Positions 20,181 to 20,391 of a DNA stretch of 20,391 nt are shown one piece after another. The notes beneath the pieces are model-generated. The model was not told the origin of the DNA. It made no database searches and worked only from the letters and a program-made list of their open reading frames with translations. The DNA lies in the IMG/VR virus record IMGVR_UViG_3300017530_000153, positions 1 through 20,391 of that record; one strand, given 5' to 3'. A program made the translations under genes and the position numbers. Numbering within the stretch: the first letter of the stretch is position 1; each line of letters starts with the position of its first letter. Source of the stretch: a virus.

Positions 20181-20391
20181 AGGTCGCCTCCTATGATCCG
20201 TAGGAACTCGTGTCGTGCTTCTCTGTCAGGATCAATAAAAACTCCTCTCATGATGGATGTCGTTGTCTTGGTCCCCGGCGATTGCACACCTCTCATAGTC
20301 ATGCAAAGGTGTTCAGCCTTCATTATAACTGCCACTCCTAGCGGACTAAGTCGTTCCTCAAGATGCTCGGCTATGGTCCATGTCAAGTCCT
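20177..20391 (-). CDS. folE: GTP cyclohydrolase I (FolE), C-terminal part, runs off the window
   Basis: Only the last 70 or so codons are in the window; the true start lies beyond 20391. The visible sequence (TIAEHLEERLSPLGVAVIM, then EAEHLCMTMRGV-like KAEHLCMTMRGV, TKTTTSIMRGVF, REARHEFLRII) is the standard C-terminus of GTP cyclohydrolase I, including the zinc-ligand cysteine in HLCM. The enzyme converts GTP to dihydroneopterin triphosphate, the first step of both folate and 7-deazaguanine (preQ0) synthesis. With a DpdA-like gene downstream, the second role is likelier. A TTG that looks like a start at 20386 is internal, since the frame continues upstream. Confidence 0.9.
   Translation of the reverse strand, partial: DLTWTIAEHLEERLSPLGVAVIMKAEHLCMTMRGVQSPGTKTTTSIMRGVFIDPDREARHEFLRIIGGDL

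Noticed and set aside
20177-20386. Complete short gene of 69 codons starting at TTG 20386
   Set aside because: The frame continues to the window edge and the residues are the conserved C-terminus of FolE, so it is a truncated view of a longer gene.
1-20391. CRISPR array, tRNA genes, insertion sequences or integrase
   Set aside because: No regularly spaced direct repeats, no cloverleaf-like sequence and no transposase or recombinase motifs were seen on either strand.

Overview
The window is part of a tailed double-stranded DNA phage genome or prophage. Two gene blocks converge: a rightward virion and lysis block (1-14700) and a leftward replication, nucleotide and DNA-modification block (20391-14837). 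They meet in a 136-base non-coding stretch with three inverted repeats. Genes are packed almost without gaps. Most junctions are TAATG or ATGA/GTGA/TTGA overlaps, so translational coupling is probably widespread. Base composition is moderate (roughly half GC by eye). A long tape measure, a tail tube and no recognisable sheath gene indicate a siphovirus-like, long non-contractile tail. Several tail and small proteins resemble those of actinobacterial phages, so a Gram-positive, possibly actinobacterial host is my best guess. Nothing here proves the host. No integrase, repressor, terminase, portal or tRNA gene is visible.

Rightward block, in order: the tail end of an upstream gene; a Mu gpI-like protease with a nested scaffold start; a decoration protein; the major capsid protein; head-tail connector and tail-completion proteins, including a Mu gpG-like protein; the tail tube; two tail-assembly-chaperone frames joined by a likely programmed frameshift; the tape measure; a Dit-like distal tail protein; a hub/Tal-like protein; three tandem paralogues with a shared N-terminal motif and a predicted carbohydrate-binding-like sandwich; another beta-rich protein; and a lysis cassette (XhlA-like membrane protein, M15 peptidase endolysin, holin).

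Leftward block, in transcription order (right to left): the C-terminal part of GTP cyclohydrolase I (FolE); a 55-aa coiled-coil protein; a MazG pyrophosphatase; a second MazG-like protein; a DpdA-like (TGT-fold) DNA transglycosylase; a small Cys-rich putative zinc protein; a DNA polymerase of the PolA family with an N-terminal family-4 uracil-DNA glycosylase-like domain; an unknown 84-aa protein; a 49-aa protein; an HNH-fold protein lacking its catalytic histidines; a RuvC-like resolvase; and a 59-aa protein. Three of these genes are under 60 codons and were found by direct reading.

The most interesting content is the pairing of FolE (first step of 7-deazaguanine synthesis) with a DpdA-like base-exchange enzyme. 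It suggests the phage replaces some guanines in its DNA with a 7-deazaguanine. The remaining pathway genes (QueD, QueE, QueC or others) would have to lie right of the window or come from the host. The UDG-polymerase fusion and the triplicated tail proteins are the next most notable features.
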